From positions 62,001 to 126,000 of the forward strand of contig NZ_JAQBOC010000014.1 of NCBI RefSeq assembly GCF_028288225.1: DNA of 64,000 nucleotides, read 5' to 3'. Origin of the DNA: Mucilaginibacter sp. GTDB lineage: Bacteria > Bacteroidota > Bacteroidia > Sphingobacteriales > Sphingobacteriaceae. Of the stretch, positions 50,501-60,275 are shown one piece after another. Each line of letters starts with the position of its first letter. The first letter of the stretch is position 1. Both the position numbers and the translations under genes were made by a program. The notes under the pieces were generated by a model. That model saw only the letters and a list, made by a program, of their open reading frames with translations, had not been told where the DNA came from and made no database searches.

Positions 50501-53500
50501 TTGTCCAGGTAAACTTATAGGTTTGACCCGGTATCAGCCCGCTTACTGTAGCGGTAGCTTGTGTAGGATCTGAAAAAATAACACCGGTTTGATTTGAAGT
50601 TACCGTCCACAGCCCTGTACCAGGTGAAGGATTATTACCATTGAGCGTATAAGAGGTAACATTACATAATTGCTGGTTTGTTCCTGCGTTTGCAGGTACG
50701 GCTTGCGGGTTTATAACAATAGTGGTAGCAGTCGAATTAGCAAATGTACATACCCCGTTTTGTACCACCGCCCTGTATTGAGTAGTTTGGGTAAGGTTAA
50801 GATATGGCTGCGATGTTGCTGTATTTGCAATAGCTTGCCAGGTACTTCCGTTGTCTGTCGATGATTCCCATCTTATAACCGCTCCAAGTTGCCCGGAGAG
50901 TGTAATAGTTCCGTTATTACCGCTTCCTGCACAAAAAGTATTGGCACCAGCAGTAGTACCTCCGATTGAAGGTGCATCATCCGTTATAGTTACCGAACTG
51001 GAGTTTGGTGAACATGGAGCTCCCGGAGTTACTGTCCAGGTAAACTGGTAGGTCTGGCCCGGTACCAGGCCGCTTACAGTAGCGTTAGGCTGGGTTGGAT
51101 CCGAAAAAGTAATACCTGTCTGGCTTGAGGTTACTGTCCATAGTCCGGTACTTGGAGAAGGCGAAGGTGTATTACCGTTGAGCACATAAGTGGTAACGTT
51201 ACATAATTCCTGGTTTGTACCGGCATTTGCGGGTACAACAGGGGGGTTTATGGTAATGGTAGTCACGGTTGAATTAGCAAACGTACAAACCCCGTTTTGA
51301 ACCACTGCCCTGTATTGGGTGGTTTGAGTAAGGTTCAGATATTGCTGCGATGTACTTGTATTGGCAATAGACTGCCATGTAGCTCCATTATTTGTTGATG
51401 ATTCCCATCTTAAAACTGCTCCAAATTGCCCCGATAGAGTAACAGTCCCGCTGATATTGTTTCCCGCACAAAAGGTAGTTGCCCCTGCAGTGGTACCCCC
51501 AATTGTTGGCGCATCATCAGTAATGGTTACAGTACTGGAGTTCGGCGTACATGGTGCCGAAGGGGTTATTGTCCAGGTAAACTGGTAAATTTGACCCGGT
51601 ATCAATCCGCTTACAGTAGCGTTAGCTTGTGTAGCATTCGAAAAAACAATACCGGTTTGCCCTGAAGTTACCGTCCAAAGTCCGGTAGCAGGGAAAGGAT
51701 TATTGCCCTGCAAAACATAGGAAGTAGCATTACATACTCTCTGATCTGTTCCGGCATTTGCTGTTACAGCAGGCGGGTTTACAGTAATAGCAGTAACTGT
51801 TGAATTAGCAAACGTACATACCCCATTTTTAACCACCGCCCTATACTGGATGGTTTGAGTAAGGTTAGTGTATGTTAGCGTTGTACTTGTATTGGCAATA
51901 GTTTGCCAGGTTGCCCCATTATCTATTGACGATTCCCATCTTAACACTGCGCCAAGTTGACCTGCAAGCGTTATACTGCCACTGTTATTGCCACTACATA
52001 CTGTAGTAGTTCCGGCAGTTGTACCACCAATCGTTGGGGCATCATCAGTAATAGTTACAGTACTTGAGTTTGGCGTACATGGAGCGGTAGGGGTTATTGT
52101 CCAGGTAAACTTATAGGTTTGACCCGGTACCAGCCCGCTTACTGTAGCGGTGGCTTGTGTAGGATCCGAAAAGATAACGCCGGTTTGACCTGAAGTTACC
52201 GTCCATAATCCTGTAGCCGGAAGAGGGCTATTGCCATTGAGCGTATACGAAGTGATATTACATAATTGCTGGTTTGTTCCGGCGTTTGCAGGTACGGCTT
52301 GCGGGTTTATAATAATGGCAGTAACTGTCGAGTTGGCAAACGTACATACCCCGTTTTGTACCACCGCCCTGTATTGAGTAGTTTGGGTAAGGTTAAGATA
52401 TGGCTGCGACGTTGCCGTATTTGCAATAGCTTGCCAGGTACTTCCGTTGTCTGTCGATGATTCCCATCTTATAACAGCACCAAGTTGTCCGGTTAATGTA
52501 ATAGTCCCACTATTATTGCTTCCGGCGCAAAAAGTATTGGCACCAGCTGTAGTACCCCCGATTGAAGGCGCATCATCCGTTATTGTTACCGAACTTGAGT
52601 TTGGCGCACACGGTAATGCAGGGGTTACTGTCCAGGTAAACTGGTAGGTTTGACCGGGCACCATTCCGCTTACAGTAGCGGTAGGTTGAGTTGGATCTGA
52701 AAATGTAATGCCTGTCTGGCTTGAAGTTACTGTCCACAGCCCTGTGCTGGGAGAAGGGCTATTGCCCTGCAATACGTACGAAGTAGCATTACACAATACC
52801 TGGTTTGTTCCTGCATTCGCTGTTACAGGCGGCGGGGTAATTGTAATGGTGGTAACACTCGAGTTAGCAAATGAACAAACACCATTTTGTACTACCGCCC
52901 TGTATTGGGTAGTTTGGGTAAGGTTAATGTATTGCTGTGTTGTGGTTGTGTTAGCAATAGTTTGCCAGGTAGTTCCGTTATTTATAGACGATTCCCATCT
53001 TAAAACAGCGCCAAGTTGGCCTGTTAATGTAACAGCTCCGCTAATGTTGCTTCCCGGACAAAAAGTATTAGCGCCCGCAGTAGTACCTCCAATAGAAGGA
53101 GCATCGTCTGTAATAGTTACGGTACTGGAATTCGGCGTACATGGTGCCGCCGGGGTTATAGTCCAGGTAAACTGGTAAATTTGACCCGGTATCAATCCGT
53201 TTACTGTAGTGTTTGCTTGTGTAGCATTCGAAAAAGTAATTCCGGTTTGTCCTGAAGCTACTGTCCAAAGTCCTGTGCTTGGTGAAGGGTTATTGCCACT
53301 AAGCGTATAAGAAGTAGCATTGCATATTACCTGGTTTGTTCCGGCATTTGCCAGTACAGCAGGCGGGTTTACAATAATGGCAGTAACAGTTGAATTAGCA
53401 AATGTACATACCCCGTTTTTAACTACCGCCCTATACTGGATAGTTTGAGTAAGGTTAGTGTATGTTAGCGTTGTAGTTGTATTAGCAATAGTTTGCCAGG

Positions 53501-56500
53501 TGGTTCCGTTATCTATTGACGATTCCCACCTTAAAATGGCGCCAAGTTGTCCTGCAAGCGTTATATTGCCATTATTAGTGCCACTACAAACTGTGGCAGT
53601 TCCGGCAGTAGTACCACCAATCGTTGGGGCATCATCCGTAATAGTTACAGAACTCGAATTTGGTGTACATGGAGCTGTCGGGGTTATTGTCCAGGTAAAC
53701 TGGTAGGTTTGGCCCGGTATCAGCCCGCTTACTGTGGCAGTAGCTTGTGTAGGATCCGAAAAAATAACGCCGGTTTGACCTGAAGTAACTGTCCATAATC
53801 CTGTAGCCGGAAGAGGGCTATTGCCATTTAAGGTGTATGAGGTGACATTACATAGTAGCTGGTTAGTTCCTGCGTTTGCTGCTACAGCAGCTGGGTTTAT
53901 AACAATTATGGAAACAGAAGAATATGCAAATGCACAACTGCCGTTTTGTACAACAGCCCTGTATTGAGTGGTTTGGGTAACATTAAAATACGGTTGTGAT
54001 GTTGTTGTATTGGCAATAGACTGCCAGGTAGTTCCATTATCGATTGATGATTCCCACCTTAAAACAGCTCCAAGTTGTCCTGAGAGTGTAATAGTTCCAT
54101 TATTGCCGGTGCCAGAGCAAAAAGTATTAGCCCCGGCAGTGGTACCCCCAACAGAAGGTGCATCATCTCTAATTGTTACAGAACTGGAGTTTGGTGCACA
54201 TGGTAGCGCCGGAGTTACCGTCCAGGTAAACTGGTAAGTTTGGCCGGGTACCATTCCGCTTACTGTAGCGTTAGGTTGAGTTGCATTTGAAAAAGTGATG
54301 CCGGTTTGCCCTGAGGTTACCGTCCAAAGTCCGGTACCTGGAGATGGGCTATTACCATTGAGTGTATAAGTTGTGGCATTACATAATACCTGGTTTGTTC
54401 CTGCATTTGCCTGTACAGCAGGCGGGGTAATAATAATAGCAGAAACGGTAGAATAAGCAAATGCACACGTTAAGTTTTTTACAACGGCCCTGTATTGAGT
54501 GGTTTGAGTAAGGTTAAGATATTGTTGCGTTGTACCGGTATTAGCAATCGGCTGCCAGGTAGTTCCGTTATCAATTGATGATTCCCACCTTAAAACAGCA
54601 CCAACCTGACCTGCCAGGGTAATAGTTCCGCTGGCATTAGTTCCCGAACAAAAAGTATTTCCTCCCCCTGTAGTCCCACCTACAGATGGCGCATCATCTG
54701 TAATAGTTACAGAACTGGAATTTGGCAAACATGGCGCACCGGTGCTTATTGTCCAGGTAAACTGGTAGGTTTGACCAGGGATCATTCCGCTTACAGTAGC
54801 GTTAGGTTGCGTTGGATCTGTAAAAGTAATACCTGTCTGACCTGAGGTAACCGTCCATAGTCCAGTTCCGGGAGATGGGTTATTACCGCTAAGCGTATAA
54901 GAGGTGGCATTACATAATACCTGGTTTGTTCCGGCATTTGCAGGTACTGCAGGTTGGTTTATTGTAATGGTTGTGGCGGTTGAATTAGCAAATGTACATA
55001 TCCCGTTTTTTACAACGGCTCTGTATTGAGTGGTTTGGGTAATGTTAGTATAAGGTTGCGAAATACTTGTATTAGCAATAGGCTGCCAGGTAGTGCCGTT
55101 ATCAATTGATGACTCCCATCTTATAACAGCGCCGAGTTCCCCGGCAAGTGTAATGGTCCCGTTGTTGTTGCTTCCTGCACAAAAAGCATTAGCACCCGAC
55201 GTGGTACCCCCAATTGAAGGCGCATCATCTGTAATAGTTACCGAACTTGAGTTTGGTGTACATGGCGCCGCTGGGGTGATTGTCCAGGTAAACTGGTATG
55301 TCTGACCGGGAATCAATCCGCTTGCAGTAGCGGTAGATTGAGTTGGATTTGAAAAAGTAACGCCGGTTTGGCTTGAAGTTACCGTCCATAGCCCTGTGCC
55401 GGGAGATGGATTGTTACCGCTAAGCGTATAAGTAGTAGCATTACATACTACCTGGTTTGTTCCTGCATTTGCCGTTACAGCTTGCGGATTTATAACAATA
55501 GTCGTAGCAGTTGAATTAGCAAATGTACATAACCCATTTTTTACAACGGCTCTATATTGGGTGGTTTGGGAAACGTTAGTATAAGGTAGTGATGTACCGG
55601 TATTTGCAATAGGCTGCCAGGTAGTTCCATTATCAACTGATGATTCCCATCCTATAACAGCACCAAGCTGCCCAGAAAGTGTGATAGTTCCGTTGTTGCT
55701 GCTTCCGGCACAAAAAGTATTAGCACCTGCTGTGATACCTCCAATAGAAGGTGCATCATCTATAATAGTTACCGAACTTGAGTTTGGTGCACATGGAGCT
55801 GCCGGAGTTATTGTCCAGGTAAACTGGTAGGTTTGACCCGGTACCAGGCCGCTTGCAGTAGCGTTAGCTTGAGTTGGGTCCGAAAAAGTAACGCCGGTTT
55901 GGCTGGAAGTAACTGTCCATAATCCGGTACCAGGGGATGGGTTATTGCCATTGAGTGTATAAGTTGTGGCATTACATAACTCCTGGGTTGTACCTGCATT
56001 TGACTGCACAGCAGCCGGGTTTATTACAATAGCACTAACAGTCGAATAGGCAAAAGTACATACCCCGTTTTTTACAACTGCCCTGTATTGGGTGGTTTGG
56101 GTAAGGTTAATGTATGATTGGGATGTTGCTGTATTGGCGATAGGCACCCATGTAACTCCGTTATCTGTTGATGATTCCCATCTTAAAACAGCACCAAGCT
56201 GCCCGGAAAGTGTAATAGTTCCGTTAATATTGCTTCCCGCACAAACAATAGTACCCCCCGCCGTAGTACCTCCCATTGAAGGTGCATCATTCGTAATAGT
56301 TACAACACTGGAATTCGGGGTACAAGGAGCTGCCGGGGTTATTGTCCACTTAAATTGGTAAGTTTGGCCGGCAACCATTCCGCTTACTGTAGCGTTAGCT
56401 TGCGCAGGATTCGAAAAAGTAATACCTGTCTGACCTGAAGTCAATGTCCATAGTCCTGTTCCTGGTGATGGATTATTGCCATTAAGCGTATAAGAAGTAG

Positions 56501-59500
56501 CATTACACAATACCTGGTTTGTTCCGGCATTTGATGTTACAGCAGGTGGATTTACAGTAATTGTGGTTACTGTTGAATAAGCGAAGGCACAACTTCCGTT
56601 TTGTACAACAGCCCTGTATTGGGTGGTTTGGGTAAGATTAAGATATGGCTGCGTTGTAGTCGTATTGGCGATAGACTGCCAAGTAGTTCCGTTATCTATG
56701 GATGATTCCCATCTTAAAATACTTCCAAGTTGCCCGTTAAGTGTAACACTGGCATTGCTGCTGCCGCTACAAACAGTAGCAGTTCCCGATGTAGTACCTC
56801 CGATTGAAAGTGCATCATCCGTAATAGTTACAGTATTTGAGTTTGGCGTACATGGAGCTGCCGGAGTTATTGTCCAGGTAAACTTATAGGTTTGACCGGC
56901 AACCATTCCGCTTACGGTAGCGTTAGCTTGCGCAGGATTTGAAAAAGTAAGGCCTGCCTGGCCGGAAGTGACTGTCCATAGTCCCGTACCCACTAACGGG
57001 CTATTGCCCTGTAAGGTATATGTGGCAGCATTACATAGCACCTGGTTTGTTCCGGCATTGGCTGTTGACGCAACTGGGTTTACAGTAATTGTAGTTACGG
57101 TTGAGTAAGCAAATGCACATGGCGCGTTTTGTACAACGGCCCTGTATTGAGTGGTTTGGGTAAGATTAAGGTATGGCTGTGTTGTAGTAGTATTTGCAAT
57201 AGGCAGTACGGTAGTCCAGTTATCTGTGGATGATTCCCATCTTAAAATACTTCCAACTTGCCCGCTAAGTGTAATATTACTATTGCTGCTGCCGCTACAA
57301 ACCGTAGCAGCTCCCGCCGTAGTGCCTCCGACCGAAGGTAAGGCATCCGTAATTGTTACAGTACTCGAGTTTGGTGTACAAGGGGCTGGCGGGGTTATCG
57401 TCCACGTAAACTTATATGTTTGGCCCGCAACCAATCCGCTTACTGTTGCGTTAGCTTGCGTAGGATCCGAAAAAGTAATACCTAACTGACCGGATGTGAC
57501 AGTCCATAATCCGGCATCGGGCGACGCGCTATTACCACCAAGCGTATAAGAGGCAGCATTGCATATTACCTGGTTTGTTCCTGCATTTGCGATTACCGGG
57601 GACGGATTTACAGTAATAGTTGCGGTTACCGGTGTGCCGGCACAGGTTCCATTATACGGAGTAATAGTATAAGTAACACTGCCGGGAGTACTACCGCTAT
57701 TATTTAAAACGCTGCTGATACTTGTTGCAGCTATTGCAGTTGCTTGTTGGGTGTTTCCCGTAATGCTGCCTGTTACGCTGCTTGTCCAGGTGTAGGTAGT
57801 GCCCGCAATATTAGTCGTTAAATTAATTGTGCCTGTACTGCCACCACAAATTATTGGGATTGCCGGTACTGCAGTAATTATTGGATGTGGTTTAACCGTT
57901 ACTTTGAGGGTAAGGGGAGTGCCGGGACATCCATTAGGGTCATGCGGGGTAATAACATAACTAACAACTGAGTTGACTGTTGCAGACGTGTTTACCAAAA
58001 CGTCAGTAATAGGAGTTCCACTTCCGGAAGCGGTAAACCCGGTAGTCGTTCCGGTAAAGTTTGAGGCGGTCCAGGTAAACGTGCTGCCCGCTATTGACGC
58101 GGTGATGCCATAATTAACCGGATTACCGGTACATATTGTCGCGGTAGTCGCACTTGTAACTTTATCTGTGGGATAAATATTTACGACGACGTTTTTAGAT
58201 ATAGTCGAGCAGGCGCCGGTCAATCCTGTATTAACAGTAAGCGTAAGTGTTACAGTTCCGGCAGTGTTGTCCGCTGTGCTTGGAGTATAGGTTGGTGTGA
58301 GTGTTGTGCCGCCGGTGAACGTTCCTGTACCACTGGTGGTCCATGCCACTGAAGTATATGTTGCCGGGGTTATAGTAGCCGTCAAACCTGTGGGACTACT
58401 GGGGCAAATAGTCGGTACAGGCGTGATCGCTATTATCGGTACTTGCTGAAAAGTTAGGTTTTGTGATTGCGTTGCAGGTCCACAACTGTTTGTTTCGGTT
58501 ACGCTTACAATATATGTACCATAACCAGTAAATGTAATTTGAGGATATTGGCTATTGGCGGTTGTACCACCGGCAAAACTAAAAGTACCCCCTGTGACTG
58601 TCCACGTATAAGTACCCGCCAGCGGAGTTACGGTACCCGTAATTGTAGTTTGTGTAATGCCAGCAGCGGTATTAAAATTATAGGTAAAGTTAGTGCCGCA
58701 TATTAAGGTATTAGGCGACATCGTAATAGTTGGCGGTGCATCAACTACTATAGTATGGCTAACAGTATATGTACCGCAATTTTGTGCCGTAATGGCTAAT
58801 TTTACTGTGTAAGTGCCAGGCTGCGAAAATGTAAGCTGCGGTTGATGACTACTTGAGCTGGTACCGCCCGTAAAATTTACTGGTGCCGGTCCTGTAACCG
58901 TCCACAAATAGATGTTGGAGCTTCCGCATCCTGGATCAACAACGGATTGATCTGTAACCGTTACGGGTGAAGTTAAACAAACAGGCGAAGGTAATGTAAA
59001 TGCAGGCGTTGGAGGCCCCTGAATACAAATGTTTTGCGTAACATCGGGAGCCGGGCATGCCCCGTTAAAACTACTGTTAAGGTGAAGTGTAACCGTATGC
59101 GGGCCAGGTGTAAACGTATAAATAAAAAGCGTACTTATGGGAACGTTTGAAAGTTGCGCAGTACCATCAACCAACCAGGTGTACCTGGCGTTTGGATTAG
59201 TACAATTTAAAGTTGTCGGATCCTGACCAGGATCAGATGTGTTGGTGAACGTAATAGGCGAGTTGGAACATCCTAACGGTGAAAATGTAAAGCTGTTGAT
59301 CGGCACTTGCAATACGGTGGCAGTGGCAGTTATAGGGCTTACGAGCGAAGCGCAATAAGGAGCTTTTGGCTGGTCGGTAATAGTGAACGTTTTACTTCCG
59401 CTGCTGCAAGATCCTGATGTATAAAACTTGGTTACATTGCCACCCGAAGCTACTAAATCACAATAGCTATAATTGCTGCTTGTACCATCGCCCCAGTTAA

Positions 59501-60275
59501 CATTATATGTTATTCCGGGATAATTATTTTTGATCGTATTAGGGTCAATAATATAAGTTAGCGCTGCACCTAAACATACGGTGTTGGTGCCTGAAAGAGC
59601 AAAAGTGTTTGTAACGGGATTATTAACTAAAGTATAAGCCTGTGTTCCGATGGTTGTACTATTGGTGGCTTTTACCAGGACGGTATAATTGTTTGCCGCA
59701 GCGGTAAAGGTACCATTGGGGGCCAAGGTGACGGTACCGGAAGCTGATTGAGTAGATTCATCAAAAAAGCTGGCCGTTGATGACGCGGTTGATGAACTAT
59801 TGGCAAAATCAAAAGTCAGCCCGGCCGTACCGTTACAAGTGCCAATTGTATTGCCGCTTAAAGTTTCGCCGCTTGTCATTGCTGCCGTTACTACTGCGCC
59901 CGCGGCAACTGTAAAAGAAGGTGACGCGGCGCTGGTAACTGCCGGGCTGGTAGATTTTATAACAAATTTATAGGTTCCGGCGGCGGTGCCCACAGGTATT
60001 ACGGCATTCATATAAGTCGCGTAAACTCCAGCAGTGGTGCTTAGCGGCCCTGATATAATCGTTCCCGCTGAATTGGCGAGATATACTTGAAATGTATTAC
60101 TTTGCTGAATACAACCACCAGAGCCAATATTAAAAGGCACGGCAATAGTAGAACCAGGAGAATAAGTGCCAGTTGGAAAGTTTTGTATAGTTAACGTTTG
60201 AGCACTCGCATACCTTGAGGTAAACAGAGCAAAAAATAATAAAAAAAATAAGCTTTTAGTAAATATTTTTTCCAT
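44532..60275 (-). CDS. Giant 5247-residue T9SS-secreted repeat protein (adhesin-like)
   Basis: Signal peptide (1-~26, ending YASAQ). Residues ~27-885 hold assorted Ig-like/PKD-like domains. Residues ~888-4600 hold about 21 tandem repeats of ~177 residues, each starting ANAGTNQ.LCN.T.Y.L.GN and containing GLWTVTSGQTG, GQTYQFTWTITP, SSVTITDDAP, FCAGS, LRWESS.DNG.TWQ and TTQYRAVV.NG.C. Residues ~4690-5150 hold PKD domains (WNFGDG, WDFGDG, WNWNFGDG). The last ~90 residues (VFLPNAFQPDG ... WDGTYKGSPMPQGVYVW) are a gliding-motility-associated C-terminal secretion domain. Surface adhesion is inferred from this layout. It is co-transcribed with the PorP/SprF gene. Confidence 0.93.
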   Translation of the reverse strand: MEKIFTKSLFFLLFFALFTSRYASAQTLTIQNFPTGTYSPGSTIAVPFNIGSGGCIQQSNTFQVYLANSAGTIISGPLSTTAGVYATYMNAVIPVGTAAGTYKFVIKSTSPAVTSAASPSFTVAAGAVVTAAMTSGETLSGNTIGTCNGTAGLTFDFANSSSTASSTASFFDESTQSASGTVTLAPNGTFTAAANNYTVLVKATNSTTIGTQAYTLVNNPVTNTFALSGTNTVCLGAALTYIIDPNTIKNNYPGITYNVNWGDGTSSNYSYCDLVASGGNVTKFYTSGSCSSGSKTFTITDQPKAPYCASLVSPITATATVLQVPINSFTFSPLGCSNSPITFTNTSDPGQDPTTLNCTNPNARYTWLVDGTAQLSNVPISTLFIYTFTPGPHTVTLHLNSSFNGACPAPDVTQNICIQGPPTPAFTLPSPVCLTSPVTVTDQSVVDPGCGSSNIYLWTVTGPAPVNFTGGTSSSSHQPQLTFSQPGTYTVKLAITAQNCGTYTVSHTIVVDAPPTITMSPNTLICGTNFTYNFNTAAGITQTTITGTVTPLAGTYTWTVTGGTFSFAGGTTANSQYPQITFTGYGTYIVSVTETNSCGPATQSQNLTFQQVPIIAITPVPTICPSSPTGLTATITPATYTSVAWTTSGTGTFTGGTTLTPTYTPSTADNTAGTVTLTLTVNTGLTGACSTISKNVVVNIYPTDKVTSATTATICTGNPVNYGITASIAGSTFTWTASNFTGTTTGFTASGSGTPITDVLVNTSATVNSVVSYVITPHDPNGCPGTPLTLKVTVKPHPIITAVPAIPIICGGSTGTINLTTNIAGTTYTWTSSVTGSITGNTQQATAIAATSISSVLNNSGSTPGSVTYTITPYNGTCAGTPVTATITVNPSPVIANAGTNQVICNAASYTLGGNSASPDAGLWTVTSGQLGITFSDPTQANATVSGLVAGQTYKFTWTITPPAPCTPNSSTVTITDALPSVGGTTAGAATVCSGSSNSNITLSGQVGSILRWESSTDNWTTVLPIANTTTTQPYLNLTQTTQYRAVVQNAPCAFAYSTVTTITVNPVASTANAGTNQVLCNAATYTLQGNSPLVGTGLWTVTSGQAGLTFSNPAQANATVSGMVAGQTYKFTWTITPAAPCTPNSNTVTITDDALSIGGTTSGTATVCSGSSNASVTLNGQLGSILRWESSIDNGTTWQSIANTTTTQPYLNLTQTTQYRAVVQNGSCAFAYSTVTTITVNPPAVTSNAGTNQVLCNATSYTLNGNNPSPGTGLWTLTSGQTGITFSNPAQANATVSGMVAGQTYQFKWTITPAAPCTPNSSVVTITNDAPSMGGTTAGGTIVCAGSNINGTITLSGQLGAVLRWESSTDNGVTWVPIANTATSQSYINLTQTTQYRAVVKNGVCTFAYSTVSAIVINPAAVQSNAGTTQELCNATTYTLNGNNPSPGTGLWTVTSSQTGVTFSDPTQANATASGLVPGQTYQFTWTITPAAPCAPNSSSVTIIDDAPSIGGITAGANTFCAGSSNNGTITLSGQLGAVIGWESSVDNGTTWQPIANTGTSLPYTNVSQTTQYRAVVKNGLCTFANSTATTIVINPQAVTANAGTNQVVCNATTYTLSGNNPSPGTGLWTVTSSQTGVTFSNPTQSTATASGLIPGQTYQFTWTITPAAPCTPNSSSVTITDDAPSIGGTTSGANAFCAGSNNNGTITLAGELGAVIRWESSIDNGTTWQPIANTSISQPYTNITQTTQYRAVVKNGICTFANSTATTITINQPAVPANAGTNQVLCNATSYTLSGNNPSPGTGLWTVTSGQTGITFTDPTQPNATVSGMIPGQTYQFTWTISTGAPCLPNSSSVTITDDAPSVGGTTGGGNTFCSGTNASGTITLAGQVGAVLRWESSIDNGTTWQPIANTGTTQQYLNLTQTTQYRAVVKNLTCAFAYSTVSAIIITPPAVQANAGTNQVLCNATTYTLNGNSPSPGTGLWTVTSGQTGITFSNATQPNATVSGMVPGQTYQFTWTVTPALPCAPNSSSVTIRDDAPSVGGTTAGANTFCSGTGNNGTITLSGQLGAVLRWESSIDNGTTWQSIANTTTSQPYFNVTQTTQYRAVVQNGSCAFAYSSVSIIVINPAAVAANAGTNQLLCNVTSYTLNGNSPLPATGLWTVTSGQTGVIFSDPTQATATVSGLIPGQTYQFTWTITPTAPCTPNSSSVTITDDAPTIGGTTAGTATVCSGTNNGNITLAGQLGAILRWESSIDNGTTWQTIANTTTTLTYTNLTQTIQYRAVVKNGVCTFANSTVTAIIVNPPAVLANAGTNQVICNATSYTLSGNNPSPSTGLWTVASGQTGITFSNATQANTTVNGLIPGQIYQFTWTITPAAPCTPNSSTVTITDDAPSIGGTTAGANTFCPGSNISGAVTLTGQLGAVLRWESSINNGTTWQTIANTTTTQQYINLTQTTQYRAVVQNGVCSFANSSVTTITITPPPVTANAGTNQVLCNATSYVLQGNSPSPSTGLWTVTSSQTGITFSDPTQPTATVSGMVPGQTYQFTWTVTPALPCAPNSSSVTITDDAPSIGGTTAGANTFCAGSNNSGTITLTGQLGAVIRWESSTDNGSTWQAIANTATSQPYLNLTQTTQYRAVVQNGVCTFANSTVTAIIINPQAVPANAGTNQQLCNITSYTLNGNSPLPATGLWTVTSGQTGVIFSDPTQATATVSGLVPGQTYKFTWTITPTAPCTPNSSTVTITDDAPTIGGTTAGTTTVCSGNNSGSITLAGQLGAVLRWESSIDNGATWQTIANTSTTLTYTNLTQTIQYRAVVKNGVCTFANSTVTAITVNPPAVTANAGTDQRVCNATSYVLQGNNPFPATGLWTVTSGQTGIVFSNATQANATVSGLIPGQIYQFTWTITPSAPCTPNSSTVTITDDAPTIGGTTAGATTFCAGNNISGTVTLSGQFGAVLRWESSTNNGATWQSIANTSTSQQYLNLTQTTQYRAVVQNGVCTFANSTVTTITINPPVVPANAGTNQELCNVTTYVLNGNTPSPSPSTGLWTVTSSQTGITFSDPTQPNATVSGLVPGQTYQFTWTVTPGAPCSPNSSSVTITDDAPSIGGTTAGANTFCAGSGNNGTITLSGQLGAVIRWESSTDNGSTWQAIANTATSQPYLNLTQTTQYRAVVQNGVCTFANSTATTIVINPQAVPANAGTNQQLCNVTSYTLNGNNPSPGTGLWTVTSNQTGVIFSDPTQATATVSGLIPGQTYKFTWTITPTAPCTPNSSTVTITDDAPTIGGTTAGTATVCSGNNNGSITLTGQLGAVLRWESSTDNGVTWLSIANTTPTLPYANLAQSTQYRAVVQNGVCTLAYSSVTTVIVNPPAVTANAGTDQIICNATTYVLQGNNPSPATGLWTVTSGQTGVIFSDPTQPTPTVSGLIPGQIYQFTWTITPAAPCTPNSSTVTITDDAPSVGGTTAGATAFCTGSNISGTVTLTGQLGTVLRWESSTNNGATWQSIANTSTSQQYLNLTQTTQYRAVVQNGVCTFANSTVTTITINPPAVVANAGANQELCNVTTYLLNGNSASPGTGIWTVTSSQTGVTFSNPTQPNATVSGLVPGQTYQFTWTVTPGAPCSPNSSSVTITDDAPSVGGTSAGANTFCAGSGNNGTITLSGQLGAVIGWESSTDNGSTWQAIANTATSQPYLNLTQTTQYRAVVQNGVCTFANSTATTIVINPQAVPANAGTSQELCNITSYTLNGNSPSPGTGLWTVTSSQTGVIFSDPTQANATVSGLIPGQIYKFTWTITPTAPCTPNSSTVTITDDAPTVGGISAGTATVCSGNNNGSITLTGQLGNVLRWESSTDNGVTWLSIANTTPTLSYANLNQTTQFKASVQNGVCAFGYSSVTTIIVNPPAVTANAGTNQVVCNATTYVLQGNNPFPSTGLWTVTSGQTGVTFSDPTQPTPTVSGLIPGQTYQFTWTITPSAPCTPNSSSVTITDDAPSVGGTTAGANTFCAGSNISGTITLSGQLGAILRWESSTDNGATWQSIANTSTSQQYLNLTQTTQYRAVVQNGVCTFANSTISAIVVDPPAVPANAGANQELCNATSSVLQGNNPAPSTGLWTLVSGQTGVTFSDPTQPNATVSGLTPGQTYQFTWTVTAGPQCTPNSSSVTITDDAPSVGGTTGGGTTYCAGSNISGTISLSGQLGRVLRWESSVDNGSTWQAIGNTTTTQPYLNLGQTTQYRAVVQNGLCNFAYSTVSVIIITPPAVMANAGADQEVCNVTSYVLQGNNPAPGTGLWTVISGQTGVVFSDATQPNAVVSGLVPGQTYQFTWSITSGPSCAPNSSLVTITDDAPTVGGTTSGANVYCAGSPNSGAIILSGQVGRILRWESSTDNGTTWQQIVNTTTTQQYINLLQTTQYRAVVQNGVCSFANSTVSTIVINAPAVQANAGTNQEICNASFYVLQGNNPSPGAGLWTVTSGQTGIVFSDPTKSNATVTGIIPGNTYQFTWTVTPGAPCTPNSSTVTITDDKPTVGGVTTGDATVCAGSNGATITLTGQVGNILRWETSTDNGTSWQSIVNTSTTQQYLNLIQTTQYRAVVQNGVCNFAYSSVTTVTVNQAVPLANAGGNQQLCGATSFTLQGNNPAPFTGVWTQTSGPVITIVSPNNYQTQVTGLVPGNTYTFLWTIKGQSPCPDSSDPVQIHDLKDVIASFVADKTDGCGPYTVNFTNTSSSLTGVSFVWNFGDGTPTSTAVNPSHDFVPRTDGRDTTYTVSLNIVNNCAQRAPYTVNVTIRPDAPIAYILPQQLIGCSPFTLAVDNYSPGTNKSYTYYLYDGSVLVQQIVTTNKNQVRFNPINVSATKTYSLYMVATGFCGNTGQSKIIPITISVSTIVAQMFIENNANKGCAPFTVNFVNNSIGADTYYYTIYDVNHVVVDRRQGGVSMLPYTFNKPGTYYVTVTAMNSCSMAESNPPIRVDVYPPPVPAFTADLTSGCRNVLVTFTNTTPNDANTQAASMFYDWDFGDGSPHANGFTPPPHSYSSKNSPFTVTLTATNSSTGCTNSVSKINYIIITPPPGAEFTEKPDSVTTIPNYGFAFIDKTTGIPKYWNWNFGDGQVSTTQNPYHTYPDTGLYKVTLTTISQLGCDSTISHYVRITGTPGQVFLPNAFQPDGASIELRTFTAKGSGMKEWHMQIFNNYAQCIWETRKLDDKGAPVDGWDGTYKGSPMPQGVYVWQITARFINGTDWKGNVIKKSVPSVTGVIHLIR
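46470..57610 (-). repeat. Array of ~21 tandem ~531-bp coding repeats
   Basis: The DNA phrase GATGATTCCCATCTTA or a close variant recurs about every 531 bases from ~46.6 to ~57.2 kb, once per protein repeat. All units keep the frame. Units 8-19 (counted from the N-terminus) also show a three-unit pattern: 11, 14 and 17 share NPQAVPANAGT, and 12, 15 and 18 share NPPAVTANAGT. Confidence 0.9.

Noticed and set aside
44544..58706. Many plus-strand frames of 60-135 codons inside the giant gene, several repeating every ~531 bases
   Set aside because: They are antisense shadows of the tandem coding repeats; they have no independent starts or protein-like composition.
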